A DNA stretch of 64,000 nucleotides from Negativicutes bacterium (GTDB taxonomy: Bacteria > Bacillota_C > Negativicutes > Sporomusales_B > JARLHX01): NCBI GenBank assembly GCA_031292035.1, contig JARLHX010000087.1:1-64000 (forward strand), read 5' to 3'. Below the pieces are notes generated by a model that did no database searches, had not been told where the DNA came from, and saw only the letters and a list, made by a program, of their open reading frames with translations. Made by a program: the position numbers and the translations under genes. Shown here piece after piece: positions 1-8,490 of the stretch. The first letter of the stretch is position 1, and each line of letters opens with the position of its first letter.

Positions 1-127
1 CAGCGTCCACCAGCTCAGGCAGCATTTCCTCAGGCTTGCCGGTATTGGTGATTGCGACGGTCACTTTTCCTTCAAGGACTTTCATGCCGTCTTCATGCAG
101 TCTGTGGGTCAGAACCACTTTTTTCAT
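1..127 (-). CDS. D-isomer 2-hydroxyacid dehydrogenase, N-terminal fragment (cut by window edge)
   Basis: Only the first 42 codons are visible; the gene continues past the left edge. The start ATG lies at 127-125. The opening MKKVVLTHRLHEDG followed by a VLEG and a GKPEEMLPEL stretch is typical of the N-terminal substrate domain of phosphoglycerate/2-hydroxyacid dehydrogenases, NAD-dependent enzymes that interconvert 2-hydroxy and 2-oxo acids. It is last visible in a leftward operon with a DapA-like aldolase, an MFS carrier, a LarA-like protein and PdxA2, which suggests a sugar-acid or hydroxyacid substrate rather than serine biosynthesis (inference). The NAD-binding and catalytic residues are outside the window. 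Confidence 0.72.
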   Translation of the reverse strand, partial: MKKVVLTHRLHEDGMKVLEGKVTVAITNTGKPEEMLPELVDA

Positions 128-178
128 GTAGTTATCCCTTCCTGGCTTTGGCTATAGCCACAATGAACCAAAGTGTGC

Positions 179-1054
179 CTATTTATAAAGCTCAAAGGCT
201 TTCAGCAATTCCTCGTCGATCTTCGGATTGACTCCATTAACCGGTTCTCTGGCCGGGCCGACAGGATAGCCCAAAAGGTTCATCGCCCGTTTGACAACAG
301 AATTGGGGTTGCCCAGCTTCATCACGTCGCGCAAGGGGCGAATGCTCATTTGCCGTTGATTGGCTTCTTCGATCTTGCCTTGCTCCCACAGTGTATAGAT
401 GCTGACCACCAGTTCAGGAAAGACATTGGACCAGCCGGCAATGGCACCGCAGCCCCCGGCCATGAGCGTCCAAAGGATCAGCGAGTCGTTGCCGGCCAGA
501 ACGGACAGGCGCCTGTCGGTATCCTCGATATAACGCAGGGTATTGTCAAAGTTGCCGCTGCTGTCCTTGACGCCGACGATGTTTTTGTATTTCGTCAACC
601 GGCGGACGGTGGTGTAATCAATATTGTTTCCGGTCCTGCCTGGCATGTTATAGAGAATGATCGGCAGGTCGACACCCTCGGCAACGGTGCTGAAATGCCG
701 GTATATGTCTTCTTGAGAGACGGCTACGAAATAGGGGGACACAATCGACAGGGCATCGACACCTACTTCTTTCGCTTTCAGGGACATGGCTAGGGTCTCT
801 TTGGTACTGATGCAGCCTGTGCCTGCGTATAGCGGCACTCTTCCTTTATTCTCATCCACCACAATCTTCAGCACTTCAATCTTCTCTTCGGTTGTCAGCG
901 CGTAAACCTCGCCATTGGTGCCGAGGGGAAACAAGCCATGAATCCCGCTGGCAATCAGCCGGTTGACCTGGACACGCAGTTCTTTTTCGTTGATTTTTTC
1001 GTCGGCTGTCATGGGGGTGATGATCGGAGTAATAATACCTTTTGGTTTTAACAT
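179..1054 (-). CDS. DapA-family aldolase/dehydratase (dihydrodipicolinate synthase-like)
   Basis: A 291-residue TIM-barrel class I aldolase of the DapA/NanA superfamily. The Schiff-base lysine sits in GVKDSSG (about Lys163), the conserved tyrosine in YNMPGRTG (about Tyr135), and the substrate-carboxylate loop reads GTNGE (45-49) where true DHDPS usually has GTTGE. Family members act on pyruvate plus an aldehyde, or dehydrate sugar acids. It lies in a catabolic operon with PdxA2 and a LarA-like protein and apart from any lysine genes, so a 2-keto-3-deoxy-sugar-acid aldolase or dehydratase is more likely than DapA (inference). Two ATGs are possible (1060 and 1054); the second is 9 nt from AGGTAGG and is preferred. 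Confidence 0.85.
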   Translation of the reverse strand: MLKPKGIITPIITPMTADEKINEKELRVQVNRLIASGIHGLFPLGTNGEVYALTTEEKIEVLKIVVDENKGRVPLYAGTGCISTKETLAMSLKAKEVGVDALSIVSPYFVAVSQEDIYRHFSTVAEGVDLPIILYNMPGRTGNNIDYTTVRRLTKYKNIVGVKDSSGNFDNTLRYIEDTDRRLSVLAGNDSLILWTLMAGGCGAIAGWSNVFPELVVSIYTLWEQGKIEEANQRQMSIRPLRDVMKLGNPNSVVKRAMNLLGYPVGPAREPVNGVNPKIDEELLKAFELYK

Positions 1055-1118
1055 TGTCATCGACCTACCTTATTTTTAAATTATTTTCTGGCTACATGTT
1101 GAGATGCTGGGCAGATGG

Positions 1119-2438
1119 TCAGGTCTTGCCTGTAATGGCTGATTCACCTTTAATCTGAGCCTTTCCCCCTGTCACTGCAGGCAGCAGCATGGTGAGGGCC
1201 GCTCCCAAGAGCAAGGAGAACACGAGACTATACATCCCGATTTTCATATCATAGGCTGTTGCAATCCAGCCAACCATATAGGGTCCCAAGAAGCTTCCCA
1301 AATTGCCAAAGGCGTTGATAATCCCCCGTGTCCCGCCGGCAATCCCAGCGGGGAATAAAAGCGGGATCATCGTCCAGAAGGAAGAGGGCATTGATTTGAT
1401 AAAGAGCCCTGTCACGACAAGCAAACCATAAGAAAACCACATATTGTCAGGGAAGAGTGTCGAAAGCCATAATCCGATTCCGAAACAAGCCATCGGCAGG
1501 CCGGTGTAAAAGCGGCGGTTTCTGCTCTTGTCCGAAAAATAAGCAATAATATAGAGTCCAAAAATCGATACAACGAATGGCAGAACGCTCAAAAATCCCA
1601 CTTGAGTCATACCCATTTTCGTGAGATTTTTCAAAATAGTGGGCAACCAGATGCCAAAACCATAGGCGCCAACCATGCCGCAGTTGAAGATCAGGATCAT
1701 CAGCCACAAGTACTTGTTCATAAGCAGTTGCTTGTAAGACAGCGCCGCACTCACTTCCTGCGCTGTCTTCTTCGCAGCTTCTTTTTCGGCCCGCAATGTC
1801 TCCACCAGATATTCCTTTTCCGCTTTGGAGAGCCATTTGGCTTCTTCCGGGCGGTCACTGATTAGCGGCATCCAAATAAATATCAGCGCTAGAGAGACCA
1901 CCCCTTCGATGATGAAGAGCCACCGCCAGTCGAAGTTGGCGACAATCCAGCCTGATACCGGATTGGTGATAATGGCTGCGATGGATGTACTGGTCATAAA
2001 CATGGCGTTGGCCCGGCCGATCTCTTTGGCCGGAAACCAGTTGCTGAGGATGACGAGAATGGCCGGATAGACACCGCCTTCGGCGATGCCCAGCAAAAAC
2101 CGCACCGCAAGAAGCTGCCACTCATTCTGCACAAAACCGTTGAGGATGGATAAGCCTCCCCAGCCGATGATCGTCCAGAGAATGAACTTCTTGGCGCTGC
2201 GATGCTCGGCCATATGGCCGCCTGGTATCTGCAAGAACATATAACCGATAAAGAAGATCCCCGCCGCCAGCCCGGCTACCGTCATGGTCAGACCCAAGGA
2301 CTGGTTCATGCCGCCAGCAATGGCAAAACTGATGTTCATGCGGTCCATAAAAGAAATAACATATAGAACAATGGTCGCCGGGATGATGCGCACCCACCGC
2401 TGCTGTGGGATGGGCTGGGCCGAAGCGTCAGCACTCAT
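1119..2438 (-). CDS. MFS transporter, anion:cation symporter type
   Basis: A 439-residue major facilitator with about 12 hydrophobic segments. The first begins near residue 17, and a GRANAMFMTS segment plus a long charged loop in the middle (EKEAAKKTAQEV) match the ACS (glucarate/hexuronate/phthalate) family. It probably imports the organic or sugar acid consumed by the neighbouring enzymes; the exact substrate cannot be read. The open frame extends upstream to 2663, but that part overlaps the LarA-like gene. ATG 2438 has GGGGGA 6-7 nt upstream and gives the normal N-terminus, so it was chosen. It is cotranscribed leftward, 37 nt after the LarA-like gene. Confidence 0.88.
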   Translation of the reverse strand: MSADASAQPIPQQRWVRIIPATIVLYVISFMDRMNISFAIAGGMNQSLGLTMTVAGLAAGIFFIGYMFLQIPGGHMAEHRSAKKFILWTIIGWGGLSILNGFVQNEWQLLAVRFLLGIAEGGVYPAILVILSNWFPAKEIGRANAMFMTSTSIAAIITNPVSGWIVANFDWRWLFIIEGVVSLALIFIWMPLISDRPEEAKWLSKAEKEYLVETLRAEKEAAKKTAQEVSAALSYKQLLMNKYLWLMILIFNCGMVGAYGFGIWLPTILKNLTKMGMTQVGFLSVLPFVVSIFGLYIIAYFSDKSRNRRFYTGLPMACFGIGLWLSTLFPDNMWFSYGLLVVTGLFIKSMPSSFWTMIPLLFPAGIAGGTRGIINAFGNLGSFLGPYMVGWIATAYDMKIGMYSLVFSLLLGAALTMLLPAVTGGKAQIKGESAITGKT

Positions 2439-2475
2439 TTGTGTTCCCCCGCTTTCTAAATTAAATCTCAGAAAG

Positions 2476-3762
2476 TCAATGCCACTTTCCGATATCCGGC
2501 AAATTTCCTGCGGCGTCAAACGCGAAATATTCCGGTTTTCCAAGAACCGAAATCTCCGGATGCTGCTGCGCCTCTTCCAGCATACATTCCGAAATGTATA
2601 TCTCTTTGATATGAAGGGTGTTGGGAATCCGGACCATTCTAATCCGGCTGGCATCGGCCGCATTGCAGGTTTTCACGGCCCCCTGAATGGCCAGGCGGTC
2701 TGAATCGACAATAACTGGAATCATGCCTCCAAGTAAGACGGTTGAGGTAAAGCAGTTGGCATAAGTGAAATCAAAATCAATTTTGTTAAATAATCGTCGG
2801 GTGGCGATATCCGCCAGCCCCATGGCAACCGCATTCCCATGACTTTGATCGGTTAAGTCGAGGACAGCCATCCTGGTGGTCTTCTGACTTGTAACCACAA
2901 ATGGCGTAGCTGCTCTCCCTGTAATATTGGGGTCCACGCCGGCGCCGGAAAACTCTTTACCCATCTGATCAACAACAAGAACATCCAGGGGACTGAACAA
3001 TATTTTCGGCATGTTTTCCTTGGCCTCGACTAGCAGTCGCCTCTCGGTTTCAATGATGTCTTCGGCCGGAATTGCCTGGATCTTGGCAATTTTGTCATAA
3101 GCGTTTTCCACTGTTCCTATTCCAAATAAGAACGGGGCGTGCTGCAGCTTTATCCTGGCCATATCGACAATATTTTTCGCCATATGCCCGAACCCAAATG
3201 TGTGGCAGGAGTCCGCTCCCTTTTGTTTTCCTAACCCTATAGTGATCATCTTCACAAGGCCGCTTTCGATGGGTCCGCTAAACGCTGTATGTGGCTTGAT
3301 CCGATTGATCAACACAATTCCATCTGCCTGCATGGCGTTTTTATCCATCAATATTGGCAGTCCATTGTCCAGCGTCCCCAGTTCCACCGTTTCCATCGAA
3401 GAGCATATGGGACAACCGGCGCTGGCCTCAGTCACGCCCAGACCGGCCAAGACCTCGATTTGTCCAGCCGCTGTGGCACCGCCGTGACTGCCCATGGCTG
3501 GTACGATAAAGGGTTTGGCGCCAAGGCCCCTTAGTTCTTCTACCACGATCTGGACAATTTGAACGATATCAGCCACACCGCGACTGCCGACTGCTACCGC
3601 CACCCGCATGTCCTTTTTCACCCGTGCGGCGATCACCGGCCTTCGCAGCTCGCCCCGCAGGGCTTCTGCCACATCCGGAACAGCGCTGGCAGAAAAACGC
3701 TGACCGACCAATACCATTTTTGGCAATGTGACATTCTGCAACAACTCAGAGACAATTCCCAA
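2476..3762 (-). CDS. LarA-like protein (DUF2088; putative nickel-dependent hydroxyacid racemase/epimerase)
   Basis: A 428-residue protein of the lactate racemase (LarA) superfamily. A GSHGGA motif (His93) and a KPHTAF...ESGLVKM stretch (His158, Lys171) occur where LarA homologues carry histidines and the lysine that binds the nickel-pincer cofactor. Superfamily members racemise or epimerise 2-hydroxy acids. The larB, larC and larE genes that make the cofactor are not in this window, so they must be elsewhere if the protein is nickel dependent. The start is TTG 3762, which has GGAGGT exactly 8 nt upstream; the nearby ATG at 3766 is out of frame. Substrate unknown; operon context suggests a C4-C6 sugar acid (inference). 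Confidence 0.78.
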   Translation of the reverse strand: MGIVSELLQNVTLPKMVLVGQRFSASAVPDVAEALRGELRRPVIAARVKKDMRVAVAVGSRGVADIVQIVQIVVEELRGLGAKPFIVPAMGSHGGATAAGQIEVLAGLGVTEASAGCPICSSMETVELGTLDNGLPILMDKNAMQADGIVLINRIKPHTAFSGPIESGLVKMITIGLGKQKGADSCHTFGFGHMAKNIVDMARIKLQHAPFLFGIGTVENAYDKIAKIQAIPAEDIIETERRLLVEAKENMPKILFSPLDVLVVDQMGKEFSGAGVDPNITGRAATPFVVTSQKTTRMAVLDLTDQSHGNAVAMGLADIATRRLFNKIDFDFTYANCFTSTVLLGGMIPVIVDSDRLAIQGAVKTCNAADASRIRMVRIPNTLHIKEIYISECMLEEAQQHPEISVLGKPEYFAFDAAGNLPDIGKWH

Positions 3763-3827
3763 CCATTCCGACCTCCTTAACTTTGCATTTTTTCATGGTC
3801 TCTCTGGAGCCTGATTCTTTTCGTCGA

Positions 3828-4829
3828 TTACTTTCCGGCAAATTTGACCTGTGCCATCTGCGCCCCCAGGTATAGGGACTCAGTCATACTCTGGCTGTCG
3901 GCCGTTCCCTTGCCAGCTTTTCCGAATGCTGTGCCGTGATCTACAGAAGTCCGGATATAGGGGAGCCCTACCGTGACATTGACCCCGGTTTCAAAACCCA
4001 GAACCTTTAGCGGAATATGCCCCTGGTCATGATACATGACTACAACAATATCAAAGTGATTCTTGATGGCGGCCCGATAAAATACGGTATCGGGAGCAAT
4101 GGGTCCATTGGCATCTATCCCCTTTTTTTGAGCCGCCATAACAGCTGGCACAATTTCCTCGGCATCTTCGCTGCCGAACAGGCCACCCTCACCGGAATGG
4201 GGATTCAGCCCAGCCACTGCAATGCGCGGAGCTTCGAGCCCCAGCATTTTCATCGTTTCATCGGCAAGTTCGATTACCTTTAATACCCTGGCTCTCTTCA
4301 CTAAATCGCACGCCTTACGAAGGGATACATGGGTACAGACATGGATTACTTTCAGCGGTCCTCCGACCAGCATCATGGCGTAGTCTTTTGTACCTGCCAA
4401 ATGGGCCAGAATTTCGGTATGCCCCGGAAAGTGATAGCCGCCCAAGTTAAGGGCCTCTTTATGGAGTGGTGCTGTGACCACGGCATGGATCTCACTGCGC
4501 AGGGCGTAATGAACCGCTTTTTCTATATATTCATAAGCCGCTTTACCAGCTCTGGCGTCGACGGTAGCGAAGGGCAAATCGTCCGGCAAATTCGCAAGAT
4601 CAATAACGTCGATCACGCCAAACTCGCTGCCGCCCTCCCCAGGATGTCCCACCGAGCGGCAACGTACATCGGCACCGATAATCTTCACAGCCCGCTCCAT
4701 AATTTTTCTGTCGCCAATGACCACTGGGCGGGCGATGTCGTATAGCTTACCGTCCAGTAACGATTTCACTATGATTTCCGGCCCACAACCAGTAGCATCT
4801 CCCATGGTTATTCCGAGAATTGGTTTCAT
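3828..4829 (-). CDS. pdxA2: PdxA-family dehydrogenase, PdxA2 type (4-phospho-D-threonate/erythronate dehydrogenase-like)
   Basis: A 333-residue PdxA fold. The metal-site histidines are visible in PGHTE, in NPHSGEGG and in MYHDQGHIPLK, followed by RTSVDHGTAF near the C-terminus. PdxA makes pyridoxine precursors from 4-phosphohydroxy-L-threonine; the PdxA2 subgroup works in threonate/erythronate catabolism after a DUF1537 kinase. The setting next to a GntR regulator and an acid transporter favours the catabolic role. No DUF1537 kinase is visible, though it could lie beyond the left edge. It is the first gene of the leftward operon; ATG 4829 has AAGGAGAG upstream. Its promoter (4931-4959) and an operator (4903-4918) are just upstream. 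Confidence 0.87.
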   Translation of the reverse strand: MKPILGITMGDATGCGPEIIVKSLLDGKLYDIARPVVIGDRKIMERAVKIIGADVRCRSVGHPGEGGSEFGVIDVIDLANLPDDLPFATVDARAGKAAYEYIEKAVHYALRSEIHAVVTAPLHKEALNLGGYHFPGHTEILAHLAGTKDYAMMLVGGPLKVIHVCTHVSLRKACDLVKRARVLKVIELADETMKMLGLEAPRIAVAGLNPHSGEGGLFGSEDAEEIVPAVMAAQKKGIDANGPIAPDTVFYRAAIKNHFDIVVVMYHDQGHIPLKVLGFETGVNVTVGLPYIRTSVDHGTAFGKAGKGTADSQSMTESLYLGAQMAQVKFAGK

Positions 4830-4902
4830 CGATTTCTCTCCTTTTTGTATGTTTTATGTGCCGTCTTAATTTCTTTTAGTATTTATAAACTTTATATGTT
4901 GC

Positions 4903-4918
4903 ATGTGGTATATCACAT
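4903..4918. promoter_or_regulatory. Probable GntR operator in front of pdxA2
   Basis: ATGTGGTATATCACAT is a near-perfect inverted repeat (14 of 16 positions). It lies just downstream of the expected transcription start of the leftward promoter at 4931-4959, so binding would block transcription. It shares a TGGTATA core with the second site at 5047-5062. Confidence 0.6.
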
Positions 4919-4930
4919 ACTACAACTAAA

Positions 4931-4959
4931 ATTCTATTCACCAATTAGCCACTTGTCAA
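4931..4959 (-). promoter_or_regulatory. Sigma-70 promoter of the pdxA2 operon
   Basis: On the minus strand: TTGACA (4959-4954), 17-nt spacer, TAGAAT (4936-4931). It is about 100 nt upstream of the pdxA2 ATG and directly precedes the operator at 4903-4918. Confidence 0.7.
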
Positions 4960-5015
4960 TAGAATTTTAAGAACAGTTGTAATATACAGAATACTCATTC
5001 CCTGGAAAATACAAT

Positions 5016-5045
5016 TTGACATTGCTTGCTTATCTAACTTAATAT
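5016..5045 (+). promoter_or_regulatory. Sigma-70 promoter of the gntR gene
   Basis: TTGACA (5016-5021), 18-nt spacer, TAATAT (5040-5045). The second GntR-type operator begins immediately downstream, so the regulator is probably autorepressed. Confidence 0.6.
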
Positions 5046-5046
5046 T

Positions 5047-5062
5047 TGGTTGTATACCACAT
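5047..5062. promoter_or_regulatory. Probable GntR operator at the gntR start site
   Basis: TGGTTGTATACCACAT contains the palindrome GTATAC and, read on the minus strand, ATGTGGTATA, which is identical to half of the site at 4903-4918. It fits the GT-N-TAC-type core used by FadR-subfamily GntR proteins. Confidence 0.55.
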
Positions 5063-5092
5063 ATTAGCGGGATGAAAGTAGGAGAACCCTAT

Positions 5093-5779
5093 ATGGAATT
5101 GCCTAGACTCGATAATTCAAACCTTTGGGATAAAACTTATATTATCCTCAAGGATCAAATTCTGCGTGGAGAGTTTCAGCCCCATCAGAAACTCTCTATC
5201 CTCGATCTTGCCGCCCAACTCGGCGTGAGCCGGACTCCTGTTCGAGACGCACTAAATCGTTTGGAGATGGACGGACTTATCACAACCGTCCCCAGAGTAG
5301 GAACATTCGTAAATGCGGTCGAAGTCGATGATGTCTATGATGCTGTAGAGTCCCGCCTTATGGTTGATTTATGGGTGGTTGATAAACTAGCAACTTATCC
5401 TCACGAAGAACTGCTGCAAAAAACGGAGAAACTGGAAGAAATACTGAACCAAGCCTCACTTCACATTGAAGAATTATCACTAGAAGCTTATCTAAAATAT
5501 AACTACAACCTGCTATTTCATCTTGAATTCATAAAACTAGGCAACAATGCCAAAAACGTGGATTTTTATCTCGAAATGATGAATTATCTATTATTGGCGA
5601 CTGAGCGGTCTTTAATTACCAAGGAGATGGCGCTAAGTGCAATTGAGCAACATTTCTCGATTATCGAGGCTCTGAAACAACGGAGGTTTGAGAACGTAAA
5701 AGAGTCTATTAGACTGCATCTTGGTGACGCTAAAGATCGTCTGATTAAACGCCTTCAGACGAACGACCATCAGCTTTGA
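5093..5779 (+). CDS. GntR-family transcriptional regulator (FadR/FCD type)
   Basis: A 228-residue regulator. Residues about 12-75 form the winged helix-turn-helix, with the hallmark SILDLAAQLGVSRTPVRDAL and LITTVPRVGTFV wing. The rest is an all-helical FCD-type ligand domain that would sense a small carboxylic acid. It is divergent from the pdxA2 operon, and two related palindromes lie in the shared intergenic region, so it most likely represses both itself and the operon until the substrate is present (inference). An upstream ATG at 5072 is in frame, but ATG 5093 has GGAG at 8-nt spacing and was chosen. A strong terminator follows. Confidence 0.88.
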   Translation: MELPRLDNSNLWDKTYIILKDQILRGEFQPHQKLSILDLAAQLGVSRTPVRDALNRLEMDGLITTVPRVGTFVNAVEVDDVYDAVESRLMVDLWVVDKLATYPHEELLQKTEKLEEILNQASLHIEELSLEAYLKYNYNLLFHLEFIKLGNNAKNVDFYLEMMNYLLLATERSLITKEMALSAIEQHFSIIEALKQRRFENVKESIRLHLGDAKDRLIKRLQTNDHQL

Positions 5780-5810
5780 TCTTGATCGTCTGTCTTTTTC
5801 TATTGTGATT

Positions 5811-5852
5811 AAGGCCATGTGCCTAGCTTAAAAGCTAGGCACATGGCCTTTT
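5811..5852 (+). terminator. Intrinsic terminator after gntR
   Basis: A perfect 19-bp stem (5811-5829 with 5832-5850) closed by a 2-nt loop, followed by TTTTGC. The stem arms begin AAGGCCATGTG. Confidence 0.8.
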
Positions 5853-5994
5853 GCTTCAATGAGATACCACGATACTCTTAATCTTCTATATTTCTCCTTT
5901 ACTTGTTGTACCTTAATCCGGAACATCGAACAGATAATAAGCTGTTGACGGTTTACAACTAGAATGAAAGAAATTATGTTTATCGATATTGTAT

Positions 5995-6014
5995 AGTATA
6001 ATATTGGATATACT
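5995..6014 (+). promoter_or_regulatory. Possible LysR binding dyad and -10 region
   Basis: AGTATA and TATACT form an inverted repeat separated by 8 nt and overlap a TATAAT-like -10 element, 22 nt before the LysR gene. This would suit autoregulation by the LysR protein; it is a pattern-level call only. Confidence 0.35.
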
Positions 6015-6035
6015 GATATTTTTTAAGGAGCAAAG

Positions 6036-6929
6036 ATGGACACGTTCGGAATCAAAGCATTTTTGGCTGTCGTGCGCCATGGCAGTTTGACTGAGGCTGC
6101 CAACTCGCTGTTTTTGTCTCAGTCTACCTTAAGCAACCGGTTAGCCGAACTAGAGCGCGAATTAGGGATGACCTTAATCGATCGCGGCCGTGGCCTCCGG
6201 TCTCTGGTTCTGACCGACTGCGGGAAAGAGTTCTTGCTGGTCGCCAAAAGGTGGGAAGATCTGCTTCAAGATACCAAGCGAATTCAGTCGCGAACGAATG
6301 ATTTGACTCTAGCCATCGGCGCCGTGGATACCATTCACACCTTTGTGCTTCCACCGCTTTATCAGTCGCTGCGCGACAACGCGGAAAAGCTCAAACTGCG
6401 TGTCAGAACCCATAATTCGACCGAGCTTTATTTCCAGGTAGATCGCGGGGAACTGGATGTTGCCTTTCCCCTTCAGGATTTGCCAATGAGAAATATTGTT
6501 GTGCAGAAATTCTATGCAGAACCCAGAGTGGTCGTACGGCGCGAGCTTTCCCCCGGGGAATGCAATAAACAGATCGACCCTGCAAGCCTTGATCCGGCCC
6601 TTGAAATATTCTTTGAGGCTGACCCGGTTTTTCAGCGCTGGTACGAAAGATGGCTTGGCGGCCGAGATTATCCTGTGATGCAGGTCGACACAGCACAGTT
6701 ACTGCTTCCCTTATTAAATCAGCTGGGGGCGTGGTCGATCGTTCCCTTTTGTATGGCCCAGAAATTCGCGGCCTCAGGCACCTTTTCTTACTACCGTTTG
6801 GAAGACCCGCCGCCTGAAAGAATATGCTACAAGATCCATACAAAGAATCCCCGAACCAGTGTTGGAAAAAGCCTGGCGATCCTGGATACCCATCTTAAAA
6901 CTGTATTTAATACCGTTTCAACTTCGTGA
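6036..6929 (+). CDS. LysR-family transcriptional regulator
   Basis: A 297-residue regulator. The N-terminal winged HTH is plain: FLAVVRHGSLTEAANSLFLS, then STLSNRLAELERELG and a linker helix. The remainder is a periplasmic-binding-protein-like effector domain. AAGGAG precedes ATG 6036. It is followed by its own terminator and then by a symporter and a class V PLP enzyme in the same orientation; that neighbourhood suggests it activates uptake and breakdown of an amino acid or dicarboxylate (inference). The effector is unknown. Confidence 0.88.
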   Translation: MDTFGIKAFLAVVRHGSLTEAANSLFLSQSTLSNRLAELERELGMTLIDRGRGLRSLVLTDCGKEFLLVAKRWEDLLQDTKRIQSRTNDLTLAIGAVDTIHTFVLPPLYQSLRDNAEKLKLRVRTHNSTELYFQVDRGELDVAFPLQDLPMRNIVVQKFYAEPRVVVRRELSPGECNKQIDPASLDPALEIFFEADPVFQRWYERWLGGRDYPVMQVDTAQLLLPLLNQLGAWSIVPFCMAQKFAASGTFSYYRLEDPPPERICYKIHTKNPRTSVGKSLAILDTHLKTVFNTVSTS

Positions 6930-6941
6930 TTCAAAACGAAT

Positions 6942-6975
6942 GAGCTGCTCGCGTCCGCGCGATGCAGCTCTTTCA
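6942..6975 (+). terminator. Intrinsic terminator after the LysR gene
   Basis: GAGCTGC pairs with GCAGCTC, extended inward by CGCG/CGCG, and is followed by TTTC. It separates the regulator from the transporter transcript. Confidence 0.65.
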
Positions 6976-7180
6976 TTGTTTGTGGACAATAGACCTTTCG
7001 GTTACAAGAATTTGTGGATGGAGGCGGCGGAGAATAAAATATCGGAAAATTGAATTTTTAAAACCAACTATCTCAATTTTACATTAAATCGCGGTAAATT
7101 TATAATAATTTCAAGACACTATGGAAACCTCAGATGGAAAATAGCCTCGATAATAACGAATAAAAGGAGTGTGTAACCGG

Positions 7181-8434
7181 ATGGCGGGAGTCACGAAAAA
7201 AGGCATGGGTCTTTCGACCCAAATTTTCATCGGTCTTATCTTGGGTGTTGTGTTTGGTTACCTTTTCCCGCAGTGGGGCGTAAATTTAAAGCCCATAGGC
7301 GATATATTTTTGCGAATGATCAAGATGATTGTGGTTCCGCTGATCTTCAGCGCGCTGGTTATCGGCATCGCTGGGAGCGGCGATTTTAAGCAATTGGGGC
7401 GGCTCGGCTTCAAGACTATCCTCTGGTTTGAAATTGCTACAACTGTCGCCTTGGTCATCGGGATCGCGGCGGCGAATATCCTGCAGCCTGGAGCTGGTGT
7501 TACTGTTGCAACAGTGGATTCGACGGTGGTCCAGGAAGCGGCAAAAAAATCAGTGGATATGATGCAGATGCTCATCGATATTGTCCCGACCAACATCGTA
7601 GATTCAATGTCCCGCGGCAGTTTGCTGCAGATCGTGTTCTTTTCAACCTTTTTCGGGGTGGCCGCAGCGGCATCTGGTGAATATGGCAAACCTGTGGTTA
7701 AGCTGGCAGACAGCATCATGCATATCATGTTTCACTTCACGATGTATGTGATGAAACTCGCCCCCATCGGAGTATTTGCGACAATCGCGTTTACTGTCAG
7801 TCGGTTTGGTCTCGGGATGCTGATTCCGCTTGCGAAGTTAATCGCGGCCCTGTACTTGTCCTTGGTCATATTTATTCTGGTTGTGCTTTGTGCGGCGTCT
7901 TTTATCGTACGGGTAAACTTTTTCCACCTCATGCGAGCAGTCAAAGAACCTTTGCTTTTGGCATTTACCACCGCGTCGAGTGAAACAGCCCTCCCGCTCT
8001 TGATTGAGAGGCTTCAGGAATTCGGAGTACCCAAGCATATTGTAACCTTCGTACTTCCTACCGGCTATTCATTTAATCTGGACGGGGGAACGTTATACTC
8101 GTCAATGGCGGTTGTCTTTATCGCTCAGGTTTATGGGATTCCCATGGATCTTGGCCAGCAGGTCATGCTAGTATTAACGTTAATGCTCGCGACCAAAGGG
8201 ATGGCCGCGGTACCTGGCGCCGTACTCATAACCATTGCCGGGACAGTCGCGTCGTTTGGCCTTCCAATAGAGGGTGTGGCCTTGATTCTTGGTATTGACC
8301 GGATCCTGGATATGGGCAGAACAGCAACAAATGTCGTAGGCAATACCGTCGCGACAGTCGTGGTGGCAAGGTGGGAGAAAGCATTGCCTGATTCTGTACT
8401 TCAAGAGTCATATACCAAAACCTATAACGGCTGA
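7181..8434 (+). CDS. Dicarboxylate/amino acid:cation symporter (DAACS family, GltP/DctA-like)
   Basis: A 417-residue secondary transporter with about 8 membrane helices and two re-entrant loops. Diagnostic motifs are the serine-rich hairpin TASSETALPLLIERL, PTGYSFNLDGGTLY, and the substrate/ion-binding ILDMGRTATNVVGN segment near the C-terminus. Relatives import glutamate, aspartate, C4-dicarboxylates or neutral amino acids with Na+ or H+. A GTG at 7169 is in frame but overlaps the GGAG ribosome site; ATG 7181 was chosen. It is 56 nt upstream of a PLP enzyme, so it likely supplies that enzyme's amino-acid substrate. Confidence 0.9.
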   Translation: MAGVTKKGMGLSTQIFIGLILGVVFGYLFPQWGVNLKPIGDIFLRMIKMIVVPLIFSALVIGIAGSGDFKQLGRLGFKTILWFEIATTVALVIGIAAANILQPGAGVTVATVDSTVVQEAAKKSVDMMQMLIDIVPTNIVDSMSRGSLLQIVFFSTFFGVAAAASGEYGKPVVKLADSIMHIMFHFTMYVMKLAPIGVFATIAFTVSRFGLGMLIPLAKLIAALYLSLVIFILVVLCAASFIVRVNFFHLMRAVKEPLLLAFTTASSETALPLLIERLQEFGVPKHIVTFVLPTGYSFNLDGGTLYSSMAVVFIAQVYGIPMDLGQQVMLVLTLMLATKGMAAVPGAVLITIAGTVASFGLPIEGVALILGIDRILDMGRTATNVVGNTVATVVVARWEKALPDSVLQESYTKTYNG

Positions 8435-8490
8435 TTTCTGCCCATCACAGGGTGTTATCAAAATAAATCGAATGACTTGGAGGTGCTCCT

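Noticed and set aside
173..793. 206-codon open frame on the plus strand
   Set aside because: Antisense shadow of the DapA-like gene.
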